A DNA stretch of 64,000 nt from Wyeomyia smithii (lineage: Eukaryota > Arthropoda > Insecta > Diptera > Culicidae). The translations under genes were made by a program, and so were the position numbers. Of this stretch, positions 46,480 to 58,330 are shown piece by piece. Under the pieces are notes generated by a model. That model ran no database searches, was not told where the DNA came from, and saw only the letters and a list, made by a program, of their open reading frames with translations. Numbering within the stretch: position 1 is the first letter of the stretch; every line of letters begins with the position of its first letter. The stretch spans positions 23,195,530 through 23,259,529 of the forward strand of contig NC_073696.1 of NCBI RefSeq assembly GCF_029784165.1, read 5' to 3'.

Positions 46480-47880
46480 CTCGAGAAAAAAAATCACAAG
46501 ATGCCTTGCAGAAGCGGTGTTCTAGGGTACAGCCACAGCCACCAAGCACAATCTCTCCGTGCAAATGGTGTTGAATATCGCACGAGTTGAATTAAAAATC
46601 GTGCCTGTTGAATGAATCCGAAATCTTTCCATTTTTTTTTCATCTTCGCGTCCTCGTCCTCGTCGTCGTCGGTCTTTGAGTTTTGTCCCCTTCTGTGGCA
46701 GTTACCGTACCAGTGCCGCTTAGAGACCGTACCTCTCCGGACCCCGTCCGGTCCGTCTCCGGTCGATTGTGAAGATGCTACGAAAAAGGTAAATTCCACT
46801 ACGACACCATTCTTTCCCGGCAGCGCTCTCTCACTCACTCGCACACTCTGCCCTGCCGTTGGTCATAAATATACAGCTTTCTGGTATGCGGCAAATTCAA
46901 CCGCATCACCGTCCTCCGTTGTCATCGTCGTCGTTGTCGTTTAAGAGCAATGCAAGTGAGTGTGCGCACCGCCGCCGCAGGAAAGAACGACGTGCGACAT
47001 AGTGGAAGTTTTGGGGGCCCAAGATCCGCAGCACGGCAGCAGCAGCAGTAACAGCAGAAGCATCATGTACCGGGAACAACGAGAGCAGAGATCGTCGGAC
47101 GGCGATTCAAGGCTGCCCGGCCGTGTTCCAAGGCGACAACTCGGAGAAGACCGAACGCCCAGTATATTGTATGGAGGGATTTTTTTGCTGCTGCTGCTGC
47201 TGCTGCAACGGAAGAACGTTGCAACGGTGGAAATTACAAACATCTCGCAATAATGCATGCAGCGCGAGATACAACCAAACAGCGAACGGCAAGTGGGAAC
47301 GGTCTCTTCTTGGTCAGTCAGCCTAGCTCTCTAGCATTTCGGAAGGAGAACCCCCTGACTGCCACCTCTGCCCCTCCCGAACTTGATGACGGTCGGCCGG
47401 GTGGAGCTGTGAAGTTGCGCGCACTGTGCGAAAAGCATTTTACATTTTACTTTTTAACGCTTTTGTGCTATTAGGCTTGTTCTGTTTTGCTCTTCTCTGC
47501 CCGTACCCCGTGTTCCGGGGGCCATCATTCTCGCCGTAGAAGGGCACTGAAAGTTGTATGACAAACGCATATTTTTTTCTCTCTCCCCACCGGAGGCTGC
47601 CATTACTGCTCTGCCTCGGTATACCAAACAGAAAAAGGGGTCATTCGCACACTCCTCCTTCTCCTCCCCCGCGCGCCTGTATGTGGCTGTCGGTAAACCA
47701 GATTTGTGGCATCGCTGGCGACACGGTGTCGTGACTGTGCAATTTCTGTAACATTAGGCTGTCCGCCGGGCGCATTATGCGGCATCTAAATGAACGATTG
47801 CGCTGCGGTGCGCCGCGACCTAGCCTGAGACGTTTCATAATTAGATTTCGGTGTGACAAGTCTACTGCGTACAAGTAGAG
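46480..47880. other. GC-rich unique island with CAG/CTG tracts
   Basis: It contains (CTG)n at about 47190-47206 and CAGCAGCAGCAG at about 47036-47048, many CpGs, and competing frames of 60-116 codons on both strands. The minus frame 46844-46494 includes an acidic-basic stretch (TDDDEDEDAKMKKKWK). Splice-like sites occur (AAAAAG|GTAAAT near 46790). A coding or untranslated exon is plausible, but none can be chosen. Confidence 0.35.
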
Positions 47881-49426
47881 TTCTTAAAATCTATAAGGTG
47901 GTAGAACATACAAAACCTAATTTTTAGCTATAAAACTGTGATGGCCAAGATCCAAGATTCTAATATACCCTGCATAAATCGATTTTTTGTGGCTGCCTCC
48001 AAAAGAGTATAGAAATAACAAAACTAGATGGAGGAATTTCCAATAACTGAAATAACTGTACATAAAGTATAACAAATCAATACTGTGCTATTGGGCGTTC
48101 CGCCATACAGACCTTTTCTCGGGTTCATGGTGCGTTACACATTACGATTGCTCCTGGTTTTAAACCTCAAATGAGTGATGCAAGTCTTCTAAGTGTGAGT
48201 TCGTTTTGTAATTCCACCTGTTCACAATCAGCAAAAAAATACCGTTTGGAAGGAAGAAAAGTAAAACTCGTCATCTCGTTACAAACCCCTGCTGTTCTTC
48301 TTAGAAAACAAACAAATAAAAACACATATTTTATAATTGGGTTTGCCTGCTGTTGAATACATTCAGGGAATTTGTAGGACAGTACCTATGTTTGCTTTTC
48401 AATAAATCGACAACTTCATGGCGATATTCCGAAACACCTAAAATCAAAACCGTTTGACATCATGTTTTAAAACAACGACAAATGGTGTAATATTATACTG
48501 TATTAATAAAGCAAAGACATAAAATCATATGATTTAATGTAGCTATTTACTGGTAATATTTTCACATATCAGCAAAAGAATTATAGCTTTCTCCGTATAG
48601 TTTAAACGTCGGAGTATTCCGTAAGTATTTCGGAGTATAGTTAAAGGATTACGTAGAAGCACAATATGTACGGTATTTTTGGTCTCATAATTAATACCCA
48701 TGATGTACTTGACCTTTTTATAGTCTATCCTCTATAAAATGCCATCACTTGAAAACCTGATTTCAATGACGCTGGACTGTACACGTAACTATAGATTAAT
48801 ATTGAATGGAAATGCCTAAATTGCCTTCAAATGTACGAAAAAATCATATGATAGAGAACTTGTATCCTTATTAAAGTTCTTGTTGGAGGTGAGCTGCGTA
48901 GCCTCAGGATTGTCGCTTCGTCAAACACATGGTTATGAGTTCGAATCATAGTTGAATCAGGCCGTATGATGATGTTTATGAGGATGGGTTTATTCTCGGA
49001 ACCCCCCCCCCCCCCCCTTTGCCACTTTGACTCTTCCCTCACTCTGATGCCAAAAGAAATTCAGAGCGACACATGGTTGAATGAATACATCTCCCGGGAA
49101 TAAATTATGATTGCCGATACTTAGCAGGAGCAACTAGACTCGAAAAAGAAAGCAGTATTAAGCAGATATAAATCTGTCAGTTCCCACGGTGACAAATATG
49201 TACCTCTTTCTATCCGTCACAGTCGTTGGAGATGCAGAGGTAAACTCGGTCTTTGACAACAACGCCTGTTAAGCAGATATTATACGAAGCAAATATTTGC
49301 TATTTTTGGTACGAATTTTACGTAGCCGGGCCCGTTATCGATCTATACAGAAACTAGCATTAGCTATGGAATTGTTGTACTTGAAAGAAAGTAAACTAAT
49401 CCTAAATAGCGATCTATCCGAAGGGG
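47881..49426. other. AT-rich stretch ending in a possible SINE-like segment
   Basis: 48895-48945 contains TAGCCTCAGGATTG and, 30 bases on, GAGTTCGAATCAT, which resemble Pol III box A and box B, but no tRNA cloverleaf folds. A 15-C run lies at about 49003-49017. The block GTTGGAGATGCAGAGGTAAA (49229-49248) is shared with 13.33 kb. Confidence 0.35.
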
Positions 49427-50400
49427 GGAGCAGGAGTAACAGGCCCAGGAGTAGATCTATCAATTCCGATGGGTCGATGGCCAACCGTTTTCCAAGCCGA
49501 AGTCCAAGCTATACTAGAATGTTCTGTTATATGCCTACGCAGGAAATACAGACACTCAAACATTTGCATCATGTCCGACAGTCAAGCAGCTTTAAATGCT
49601 CTGAAGTCTGCAACATGCACATCAAAACTTGTTTGGGAGTGTTCTCAATCACTTGAAACACTGGGTTGCAATAATCAAGTAAATTTATATTGGGTTCCTG
49701 GTCACTGTGGAATCGATGGAAACGAAAAAGCCGATGAACTTGCAAGACTTGGATCGTCTCATCAGTACATAGGACTAGAACCTTTCTGTGGCTTATTCGC
49801 TTCTTCACTCAAAATGGAGCTGAAAGCATGGGAAATTTCGAAGGTGGAGTCCAACTGGACAAATACTTCCATTGGTAGGCAGTCAAAGAGGTTTATAACA
49901 CCGAACGGTCCTATGACTCGCAAAATACTGGAGCTTTCAAAGAAAGATCTAAGCACATATACTGGTCTAATAACAGGGACTAATTATCACTTGAAGCTTA
50001 TGAAAAAACTTCAAGATGATACGTGTCGCTTATGTGGCATGGAAAAAGAAGACTCGGAACACCTGTTATGCCGATGTCCGGCAAATATTAATAAAAGACA
50101 TAAGTTCTTCAATAGGGGGGGAGTAATGGCATCTTTGTGGAATCATTTCACCGTTCAAAATGGTCGTGAAATAATTCCACGCAAAATGTCGCTTTAGAAC
50201 CCTCTGATATCTGGAGAACAACTCCCAGTACGGATATTCGCTTCATGCGAAGTGTAATAACAGACTGGACTAATGCTATTGGTCATATCATGACAGCCAC
50301 TTCCAATAGTTGTACGTTATCCTGACTTAGCAAAATTAAAAAGGGCATATGTCACAAAAGATCAAAAAATTGGTCGCAGTGATAAAATACCCAACACGGA
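49427..50400 (+). pseudogene. LINE 3' end with RNase H domain, copy 2
   Basis: A continuous frame runs from GAGVTGPGVDLSIPMGR at 49427 to the stop at 50195-50197. It shows RNase H motifs FQAE (catalytic Glu), SDSQAAL (Asp) and VPGHCGIDGNEKADELA (His and final Asp). A Cys/His cluster CRLCGMEKED...HLLCRCP follows, typical of the C-terminus of RNase H-bearing LINEs such as the I superfamily. The first catalytic Asp (usually TDGS) is lost upstream, where the frame breaks, and no reverse transcriptase is present. It is 5'-truncated, as is normal for LINE insertions. The 3' flank GGTCGCAGTGATAAAAT matches copy 1. Confidence 0.85.
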
Positions 50401-51125
50401 AAAAAAACCGAAGGGGCAACTACGGAATGTATGATCGTCAAGCTCAAGTTCAACCTTCTTGTAGGAGTTCTTTGCCTTGTCGTTTTGTTTATATATTATC
50501 TTGGTCTTAATTTTGATCTCGATCGTTATTTTGTTTGATCATCCATACCAGTAAATTCTTCATCATCTAGTTTAGGTTCCGATTAATGGTTCCGATAATT
50601 GTTTTATAATTCGTGATTGAAAGTTCATTGACGTGCAGCTACGTCTCTCAGGAGGTTCGGCTACCGAAAGGTATAAAATGAAAATATAAAAGCGGAAAAG
50701 GGAAAAATATGTCCAAATTCAAATTCTAATAAGTGGGTTAGTTTTTAATGTATTCGTTTTAATTAATAATTTTACTAGTGGATGGCGACTGGGACGGTCC
50801 TAGCTAAGTAGCAGCGGGTACCAGTAGCAATAGCAGCCGGCGGTTTTACACTACAGTGTGCCCAAAAAGTGCTTGCAAAACATTGATAAACGGTACAAAA
50901 ACAATGTCATCTGCCCTCCCTGCGATAATTGAGTAATTAAGTACAAAAAAAACTCAATATTCCTAGTCATCATGAACAAAAAACGGAAAATATATATTTC
51001 AGCTCAGATATTTGTAAAAAAAAGTCTAAAATGCTGTTCGATAAAACGAACACCTGGTTCATAATGGGTTGAATTGAACAACTAGCTGTCCATTTGAGAG
51101 CAAATTAAACACTTAATTAAAGAGT
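50401..51125. other. LINE 3' flank and AT-rich spacer
   Basis: No gene is recognised. Part of the first 300 bases may be LINE untranslated tail. Confidence 0.4.
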
Positions 51126-51553
51126 TACCCGATCAGAAGAGCATAACTAAAAAATTAAAAAATTCTATCAACGTGAGATACAAATAACATATTTTGATAC
51201 AATTCGGTATTTTTCCATATAATTTTGATAACAAAATTGAATCTGAATGAGTTATAGTAACAAAACGTGAAATGAAGTAGTTCTGAAACAAGTCTAGCTA
51301 ATTTTTCGGTTTTATCAAAACCAGTTGTTTCTAACAATGTTTGTGTTATATTGTTCTGTATACTATCTTATTTTGTTAGAAAGCTGCTATATTAGTAATG
51401 TTATATGTGTTTGATACTAGTAGAATCATCTCTGTTATAATTTCTGTTATTTTAACACCTAACGGGACAAAATTAAAAACACAGCCTGTAAAGTTTTTCC
51501 CGTACAAAATAACAACTTCTTTTACATTTTTGTTTTTTCTTTCTGATCGGGTA
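51126..51553. mobile_element. Short DNA element with TACCCGATCAGAA ends
   Basis: TACCCGATCAGAA at 51126-51138 is the exact inverse of TTCTGATCGGGTA at 51541-51553. The 428-bp interior is AT-rich and non-coding. No flanking duplication was identified, so element status rests on the inverted ends. Confidence 0.65.
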
Positions 51554-52764
51554 GTCCAGTGAAAAGCTCAGCCGTATTCTGACAACACATAAGCGTTTTC
51601 GGGATGCTGTAAAACATAATCTACCAGTTGTGTCTAGTTTTCAGTGTGACAACAGTCTCCCACTGTGTTATCAGAGTGCCTCGAATCAAATTAAATATTT
51701 GTAAGATTTTATAATATTTTACATTGCCCATCATGTTAATCAGTCAATCATCACGCAAATTTACCAGAGTTTCCGCACAGGGGTGCAATCAGCATCATAT
51801 CCGATTTCAAATTGAACAACAAACTGTTCTTTTTCGGACAACTAATCTAATGAATTGAGGATTCAATATTTCTTGTTTTGGGATAGATTTAAAAGTGAAA
51901 TGGAAGTTGAGATAAAAAAAAATAAAAAACATAAGTTTTGGAAAAAATATTTAAAAGCACAAATTAAAAATCCAGATTCACAACGTAAATCTAGATGATC
52001 TGAAGTAAAGTATTTATTGATATAGAAAAATGATAGTCGACCAAAATCAAGACCAATATCATAGTCATGAAATCAAGATCGAGATCAAATTTTAACTAGT
52101 TAACGTTTGAGAAGCTGATCGAAATTCAACTCAAAATCACAATCAGAAAAAAAAGGTTTGTTCAAAATATAAAAAAGAACTTTCACAAGACTTCCATACA
52201 AACAACAACAAAAATACAGAAAAAATGAATGACCTACACACAGAGAAAAAAAAGCATGTTAATCAAAGAAAAATTGTTTATATATGCGAGAAAAAGAAAA
52301 ATGATAAAAATAAAAATAATATAAGCAAAAACGAAGTACAGGAGGAATATTAAGTAAGAATAATGTTAAAAACATAAAACGGTAAAAAAATTGTAAAATG
52401 TCAAAAAAACTAACAAGATAATAAAGAAAACAAATAAAACAGATGTGAAAAAAAACAAAAATTCAATTACTAAAAGATATCAAAATTAACACTGGTCAAA
52501 ACAGAGCTTAAACTGGAAAAAAATGAAAGACTGAAGCTTTTTGATTTTGTTTTTATAGTTTCTGCCCGCATTCTTTGGTCCTCAAGGGGTTAATCAAACA
52601 CTCAAAAAACGTAAAAAAATATTGCAACTTTAGAATCTAGGATATGAGTTAAAAACATAAAGAAAGCGAATTATATGGAAATGATTGCATAACTGATGAC
52701 ACTAATAAAAATAGAGTATAAAAAACTAAAAAGGAAAATATGAAAAACATATATATACTCTAAC
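51554..52764. other. A-rich unassigned stretch
   Basis: 51.9-52.75 kb is strongly A-rich on the plus strand (many AAAAAC/AAAAAT runs) with no gene. Confidence 0.5.
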
Positions 52765-53170
52765 CGCCATAAGTTTGAAATCGCTTCACTGAGTATTGCA
52801 ACACTCGGTTTGAATACTGCAGCACTTCAAAAAGTTAAGCATCATCTGGAATAGGCAAATATGTCGTTTTTCTGACGACCTAGAAAGTTACAACCTTCAG
52901 TAATCTTGTTCAGAAGGTCAAGGACTTCTGGATGGTGGTTTAGTACAGACTTCCTATGCTCTGTGGTGCTAGTGTGTGTATTTTGAACTCGGATTATCTC
53001 CGCCCTCTAAAGAAGCTGCGGTCTTCAGCAAAGTTGTTCAAAAGGTCTAGGATTTCCAGTTGGCGAACAGTTTAGTAAATGATTCCTCCACGGTAGTGTG
53101 ACGATAGTGTGAACGCAATCCGCCATACTTTAACAACTTGTCTCACGACTTCGACGTCCCAGAAAGTTGA
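52765..53170. repeat. Dispersed repeat, copy 2
   Basis: It matches 26718-27140 over about 400 bp, with shared blocks ACTGAGTATTGCAACA, CTGGAATAGGCAAATAT and CTTGTTCAGAAGGTCAAG. Confidence 0.7.
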
Positions 53171-53713
53171 GACGCCGACAGATGTTCGCGCCCCAGCCTC
53201 ATACATCCGCGAAACAAAATTGTAGCAATACGGTCAAAACGTATTCCTGTTTGAAAATTTACACAAAATTTTCGATCAATACTGTTCTTGCTTCAACATC
53301 TGACTCTAATTGAGGACTCAAGCAAACGTTTTCAAGAAGATCTGTGTGCATGTAATTCTTCTATTTCGACCATAACGTCCAATAATTCTTACGTCCAAGA
53401 AAGTTTCGGTCATCAAAACTTCCGGCCCTCTCCGTAGCACATACTACGGAGAGCCAGGTGAACATCCACCAATTACCTGTCGATCTCCCTAACTGGAAGA
53501 CGTCTGCAAACTATCTCTAATAATGATATTTCGTCAACTGTATCACAAGCAATTGCGAATAGATGGGCGATGGAGAGATATTGAGTGCATTGGGTACAGG
53601 GCCAAGTCCCCCCTGGGTGGCGCTAAACGATGAGAGCGAGAATGGACGAACGTATGACAACGGAAAGGTGTGCCAGGGAAGCCTCACCGGACTCTTCCGC
53701 TGGATTGGGAATA

Positions 53714-53833
53714 GGGGCCATCCACATACCACGTGGACAGATTTTTAACGATTTTGACCACCCCCCCCCCCCTCCCCCTCCGTGGACAATTGCCCATATA
53801 AATTCTAAAAAAAATGTATGGACCGTGGACATG
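53714..53833. mobile_element. CCACGTGG MITE-like element, copy 3
   Basis: It has the same layout as copy 1: GGGGCCATCCACATACCACG, C-rich tract, GCCCATATAAATTC, and GGACCGTGGACAT. The flanks 53171-53713 hold no gene that I recognise. Confidence 0.75.
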
Positions 53834-54416
53834 CGTTTCACAGTCTTGAGCATGTCAGAAGAGGAAAAGAGATTGGGAAAAAAAAATTGACTGCGTTGCT
53901 CGTGCCGCTCGAATTTACTCTGGAAGGGAAGTGCGCGGTGATTTTTTTCTCCTCTCCTTTCACATACTGAGGAGAATGACAAGCATGGCCCCATACTCTG
54001 CTGTTTCCTAACAAATCGATCATCAAATTAACCATCTTTATTTTTTTTTTTTTTTGTTTTCTTTTTTAATTTTTTTTTAATTTGTATTTATTTTTATTTT
54101 TATTTTTTTTTTAGATTAATTTTTTTTTAATTTTTAATTTTTTTTTAATTTTTTTATTTTTTATTTTTTTTTCAATTTTTTTTTACCCGTTACTAACACT
54201 TCAATTCCTTTCCTTCCTCCCGTTTCCGCACCCATCATAATTTAAAACACACCCGAGCATAACAGGGAACAATGGAAAGCACATCGCGCACCGAAGGAAG
54301 AACAACTTTCACGAGCATTTCCACGATTCCCACCAATACACGTTAGAATAAAAAGAGAGATAGAGACCCAGAAATCGAGCATCGGATTCGCAAACAGATA
54401 AGCCAATTATCATTTA
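53834..54416. other. T-rich tract and spacer before the Penelope-like element
   Basis: 54038-54185 is nearly pure T with interspersed A. The rest has no recognised feature. Confidence 0.5.
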
Positions 54417-54484
54417 GAAATCAAAGAAATAGTTATCGGTTTCCGTTATACTCTACTAAATTTTTGGAAATAAATATTGAAATT

Positions 54485-54546
54485 CAGTCCGCAAATATAT
54501 ATTTCGACTGTGACTTACAGACTTCCTCAGTGCTTATGTGGACTGG
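54485..54546 (-). ncRNA. Hammerhead-ribozyme-like fold in the left terminal repeat
   Basis: This is the minus-strand counterpart of the motif at 56389-56450: CAGTCC...GCA, core CTGAGGA, stem II, GAAA, TGC, GGACTG. One stem II base differs (GTCTGT instead of GACTGT), leaving one mismatch in the six-pair helix. It is probably a weakened copy. Confidence 0.6.
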
Positions 54547-54570
54547 TAATGGATGTGGACGTCTGATATA

Positions 54571-56244
54571 AAGACAGTTGAGGAATTACGTAAAAAACCT
54601 GTTTTCTATTTAAAAGCAGATAAGGGGAACAAAACCGTCATCATGGACAAGTCTGACTATGATGAACAAATAACCCAAAAAATTGATTAGGGTCCATATT
54701 GGCAACTGCGACTTAATCCTCTTGCTGATATGGTAAAACGTGTCGAAAATACAATAAAAGAATGCAAACCCGTTTTGGGTAATGCGTTACAAAATCTTCG
54801 TGTTTCAAATCCAGTTCTTCCAAGAATAAAGGGTCTCCCCAAAATTTACAAACCTGGAAATGAAATGAGAGAAATTATCTCAGCGGTAGGGGCTCCCACA
54901 GAAAAATTGGCTAAATGGCTGGTAAAAGAATTTCAAGCCATGCCCAAGAAATTTCCAAGTCGATCAGTAAAGAACACCGGAGATTTCGTTGAAAATTTAA
55001 GATCCTCGGGTAACATCCAATCTGATGAGATAATGGTTTCATTTGACGTTACGGCCTTATTTCCTAGCGTTCCAGTGAATAAAACCTTAAACCTTTTATA
55101 GGACTGGCTTCTTTCCCAATATTCTGATAATACTTGGAAAAAGAAAGTTGACAGTTTGTTGAAACTTTCACGCCTTTGCATGAAAGAAAACTACTTCACA
55201 TTTCGTGGTAAATTTTACAAACAGACTAAAGGGGCACCAATGGGGAATCCTCTTTCTCCCTTTCTATGTGAGCTCTCCATGGCAAATATAGAAAGTACAT
55301 TAGAGAAGAGGAACATCTTACCGATTCGATGGTGGAGGTTTCTGGATGATATTTTTTGTATTTTGAAAAGGGCGGATCTTGAAACTTTTTGCAGATCCCT
55401 TAATAATACCCATAAAAATATAAACTTCACAATTGAAAAAGAACTTAACAACAGACTCCCTTTCTTGGACGTCGTTGTAGTCAGAAAGTCTACGGACTTG
55501 GAATTTGAAATTTATCGGAAACCCACGAATACAAAACGGGTAATACCTAACACTTCAAACCATCCCTTCCAGCATAAAATGGCATCCTTCCATCATATGA
55601 TCCACCGCATGGAAACTTTACCTCTAAGTGAAGTAGCCAAGCAAAAGGAACTGGAATATATTTTCGAAATTGCTAAACTTAATGGCTACAATGAAAGTAT
55701 CATTCAAGCCATTGTTGATAAAAAGAAGCGTGCTCAAATTCGGAAAGCTTTTACAACACCCACCCCAATAACAGAAGATCTGAAAAGGGTAGCCGTTGAA
55801 TATGACGTTAACTTGACACTTCGTTCAAAATTTAGGAAATTTGGGATGGATATTGTCTACACTAGTAGAAATACCCAACTCAAAACAAAATTGGGGTCTA
55901 CCAAAGACCCTCTTGATACCCTGAACAAAGCTGGAATTTATAAAATTGCATGCAGTCACTGTGACATGGTTTACATTGGACAAACTGAACGTAACCTAGG
56001 AATACGTTTCAAAGAACATTTCGCAGAAGTGACCAAAGCAAGTAAAGTTTCAACACCACACCATTTCAAATCAAAAGTGGCTGAACATATTTTTAACGAG
56101 GAACATCCACTAACTTCGGATAACATTCACCTCCTCCGCCCCATTAATAATTTATGGAAATTAGACGTAGCTAAAAGTTTAGAAATTCATGAACAACACT
56201 CATGCACGCTTCTCAACAAAGACGCAGGTAATCACCCCTCATGA
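54571..56244 (+). pseudogene. Penelope-like reverse transcriptase plus GIY-YIG endonuclease, two stops
   Basis: The frame starts KTVEELRKKPVFYLKADKGN, matching the ADKGN.TVIMD motif upstream of the Penelope reverse-transcriptase core. It is broken by TAG at 54688-54690 and at 55099-55101 and then stays open to 56244. Visible landmarks are LPKIYKPG, SFDVTALFPSVP (catalytic motif A), TKGAPMGNPLSPFLCEL (motif B), RFLDDIF (motif C, the two catalytic aspartates), LPFLDVVV and YRKPTNTKRV. The endonuclease follows with YKIACSHCDMVYIGQTERNL (GIY-YIG signature preceded by a Cys pair) and RFKEH. Full-length proteins are longer at the N-terminus. Both stops lie in the same frame and look like single substitutions. 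Removal of the 5' part is the main defect. Confidence 0.9.
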
Positions 56245-56388
56245 CTATTCAATCTGCTCCCCAAAAACCCCAGACATGGTACGGTAAACAATCGACCGCA
56301 TAATCCCCTACCTAACTCCATTGAGGAGTGCTAAATTTTCATTTTTACCTACTACAAATAAAAAACAGGATTTACGCTTTGCTCTTTA

Positions 56389-56450
56389 CCAGTCCACATA
56401 AGCACTGAGGAAGACTGTAAGTCACAGTCGAAATATATATTTGCGGACTG
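56389..56450 (+). ncRNA. Hammerhead-ribozyme-like fold in the right terminal repeat
   Basis: Elements in order: stem I 5' strand CAGTCC (56390-56395), internal loop ACATAA, GCA (56402-56404), core CTGAGGA (56405-56411), one extra A, stem II GACTGT-AAGTC-ACAGTC (56413-56429), GAA plus A15.1 (56430-56433), a two- to three-pair AT stem III, T17 at 56441, then TGC (56442-56444) and GGACTG (56445-56450), which close stem I. All conserved core positions are present. Hammerhead motifs with very short stem III are known in Penelope-like elements, where they are thought to act as dimers. Confidence 0.7.
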
Positions 56451-56519
56451 AATTTCAATATTTATTTCCAAAAAATTTAGTAGAGTATAACGGAAACCGA
56501 TAACTATTTCTTTGATTTC

Positions 56520-56994
56520 TCAATCACTCTGCTAAGACGCTCGTTAAAGATTTTTTAAATTTGACAATTATTATTTATTATTTATATTTCTTTGAAATTT
56601 CTAATTATTATCGTAAGTACCTATTATTGATCGTTACCATAAACTCGTAACGATCAATCATATTTTGAACATTACTATTTTATCATTATATTATATTGTT
56701 GCAAATAGTTTTTTTTTTCCTTTAACATCTTTGAATGAAACAAAATGGGAATCGGGCTAGTAAGTTAATGTACCAGAACCTGGCCGGACATTGCGCGTAC
56801 CCAGGGGAGGACCCGGATACGACCACCCATGTGAGTCTAGAGTATCGCACATGCCGACACGTGCAACGGGAAGGATTACAATAGGTGTATAGACCAGGGG
56901 GTTAATCCCTAGATATGCTGACTTAGCGGAAAGCACGGGCTATACACTTAACAATGACAATGACAATGTGGCCTTTATATGTGTTTATTCGTCT
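56520..56994. other. Spacer with a possible retroelement tail
   Basis: 56760-56970 is GC-rich and ends in a short (ACAATG)n run near 56954-56972, as many insect LINE or SINE tails do. No coding sequence is recognised. Confidence 0.35.
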
Positions 56995-57599
56995 TTTTGA
57001 GTTGAATTTGGGATCATTTTTTTGGCTATTAGTTTTCATTTTGGAATCATTTTTTGTCCCTTTTATTTATTACAAGCATCTTCTGTTTATTACAAGCATC
57101 GACATGTTGAGCTAATTTTGGGATCATTTTCTTTTTTGTTATTAAGCTTTGAAAGCATGTTTTCGCAACTCTCAGTTTTATTTAAGACTTTTTTGAATAT
57201 TTTCTTACCTTCATTTAGGATCATTGTCTTTTTTACTCATTTCTGGTTTTTAGTAGCGGCTATTCTAAGCTCAATTTTGATCGATTTTTCTTTTGGCCGT
57301 TGATGGAGATTACTATTTTAGCCCTTTCTAGTTCTTAGGAACGCTTTTTCACCGTTCAGAGCTCAACTTCAAACTATTTTTTTCTGGTTTTAAGTTACCC
57401 ATTCAAATACCCATCGTGATCTTAAATTGAGATGTCTTTTTGCCTTTCTCCTAGAAAGTTATAGCAATCACTGAAAAAACTAAAGGTATAAAAGTGCTCC
57501 AAAGGGCCAAATGTTCTTTATCACTAGACTCAGTTCGACGAGCTGAGCATTTTCTGTATGTGTGTGTGTGTGTGTATGTGTAAGTGTGTGTAACGCTCT

Positions 57600-58330
57600 C
57601 CCAATTTCACTCGATTTTCTCAGAGATGGCTGGACCGATATCAATGAAATTAATTGAAATGAATGGTCTATTTGCCCCATAAGACCCTATTGAATTTTAT
57701 TGTAATCGGATTTCTAGTTTAGAAGTTATGTTTTAAAATTTAAAAATCACGAAACATCAATATCTCAGAAACTACGCAACCGATTTGAACAAAATTCAAA
57801 TTCAATTTCAAATGAACGGGCTACCTAAACAACCCTTAACTTTTGAATTTCATTAAGATTGAACATGTGGTTCAAAAGTTATGGAAAGAAACCCGTTTCT
57901 CGAGACTATTTAATCTCACTCATGTTTCTCAGAGATGGCTGGACCGATTTTCATAAAAGCGGTGTCAAATGAAAGGTCTAGTTGCCCCATAGGACCTTAT
58001 TGATTTTTTTTTTGCAATCGGACTATTACTTTGCCTGTTATGTTTGAAAATGTGAAATACAGCTATGACAAGTAAAATATTTACAAGACTACTTAAACTC
58101 ACTCACTTTTCTCAGAGATGGCTTAACCGATTTTCACTAAATTAGTGTCAAATGAGAGGTCCAGCTGCCTCATAACACCCTATTGAATTTAACTGTAATC
58201 GGACTGTAACTTCGTCTGTAATGTATCGAAATGTGAAAATCACGAAACTTCATTATCTCAGAAACTACGCAACCGAATTGAACAATATTGATATCAGACG
58301 AACGGGCTAGTTTAGGGGTAACTGATGAAT
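57600..58330. repeat. Tandem repeat, about 2.5 units sharing CTCAGAGATGGCT
   Basis: TTCTCAGAGATGGCTGGACCGAT occurs at about 57618 and 57928, and a variant (GATGGCTTAACCGATTTTCA) at about 58116. Each is followed by CAAATGA(A/G)AGGTC, TGCC(C/T)CATA and an ATCGGA block. The stretch ATCTCAGAAACTACGCAACC occurs at 57762 and 58254. Confidence 0.75.

Larger units (their letters stand above)
54417..56519 (+). mobile_element. Penelope-like retroelement bounded by inverted terminal repeats
   Basis: The 130-bp sequence at 54417-54546 is the reverse complement of 56389-56519, nearly identical throughout. Between them is one open frame, read on the plus strand, encoding a reverse transcriptase followed by a GIY-YIG endonuclease, the defining pair of Penelope-like elements. 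Inverted, pseudo-LTR-like termini are a known arrangement in this group. The 5' part of the protein is missing: coding sequence begins just after the left repeat. The frame has two in-frame stops, so this copy is inactive but young-looking. Confidence 0.92.

Noticed and set aside
48890..48980. Possible tRNA gene with box A and box B-like motifs
   Set aside because: No acceptor stem or cloverleaf can be drawn; at most a tRNA-derived SINE fragment.
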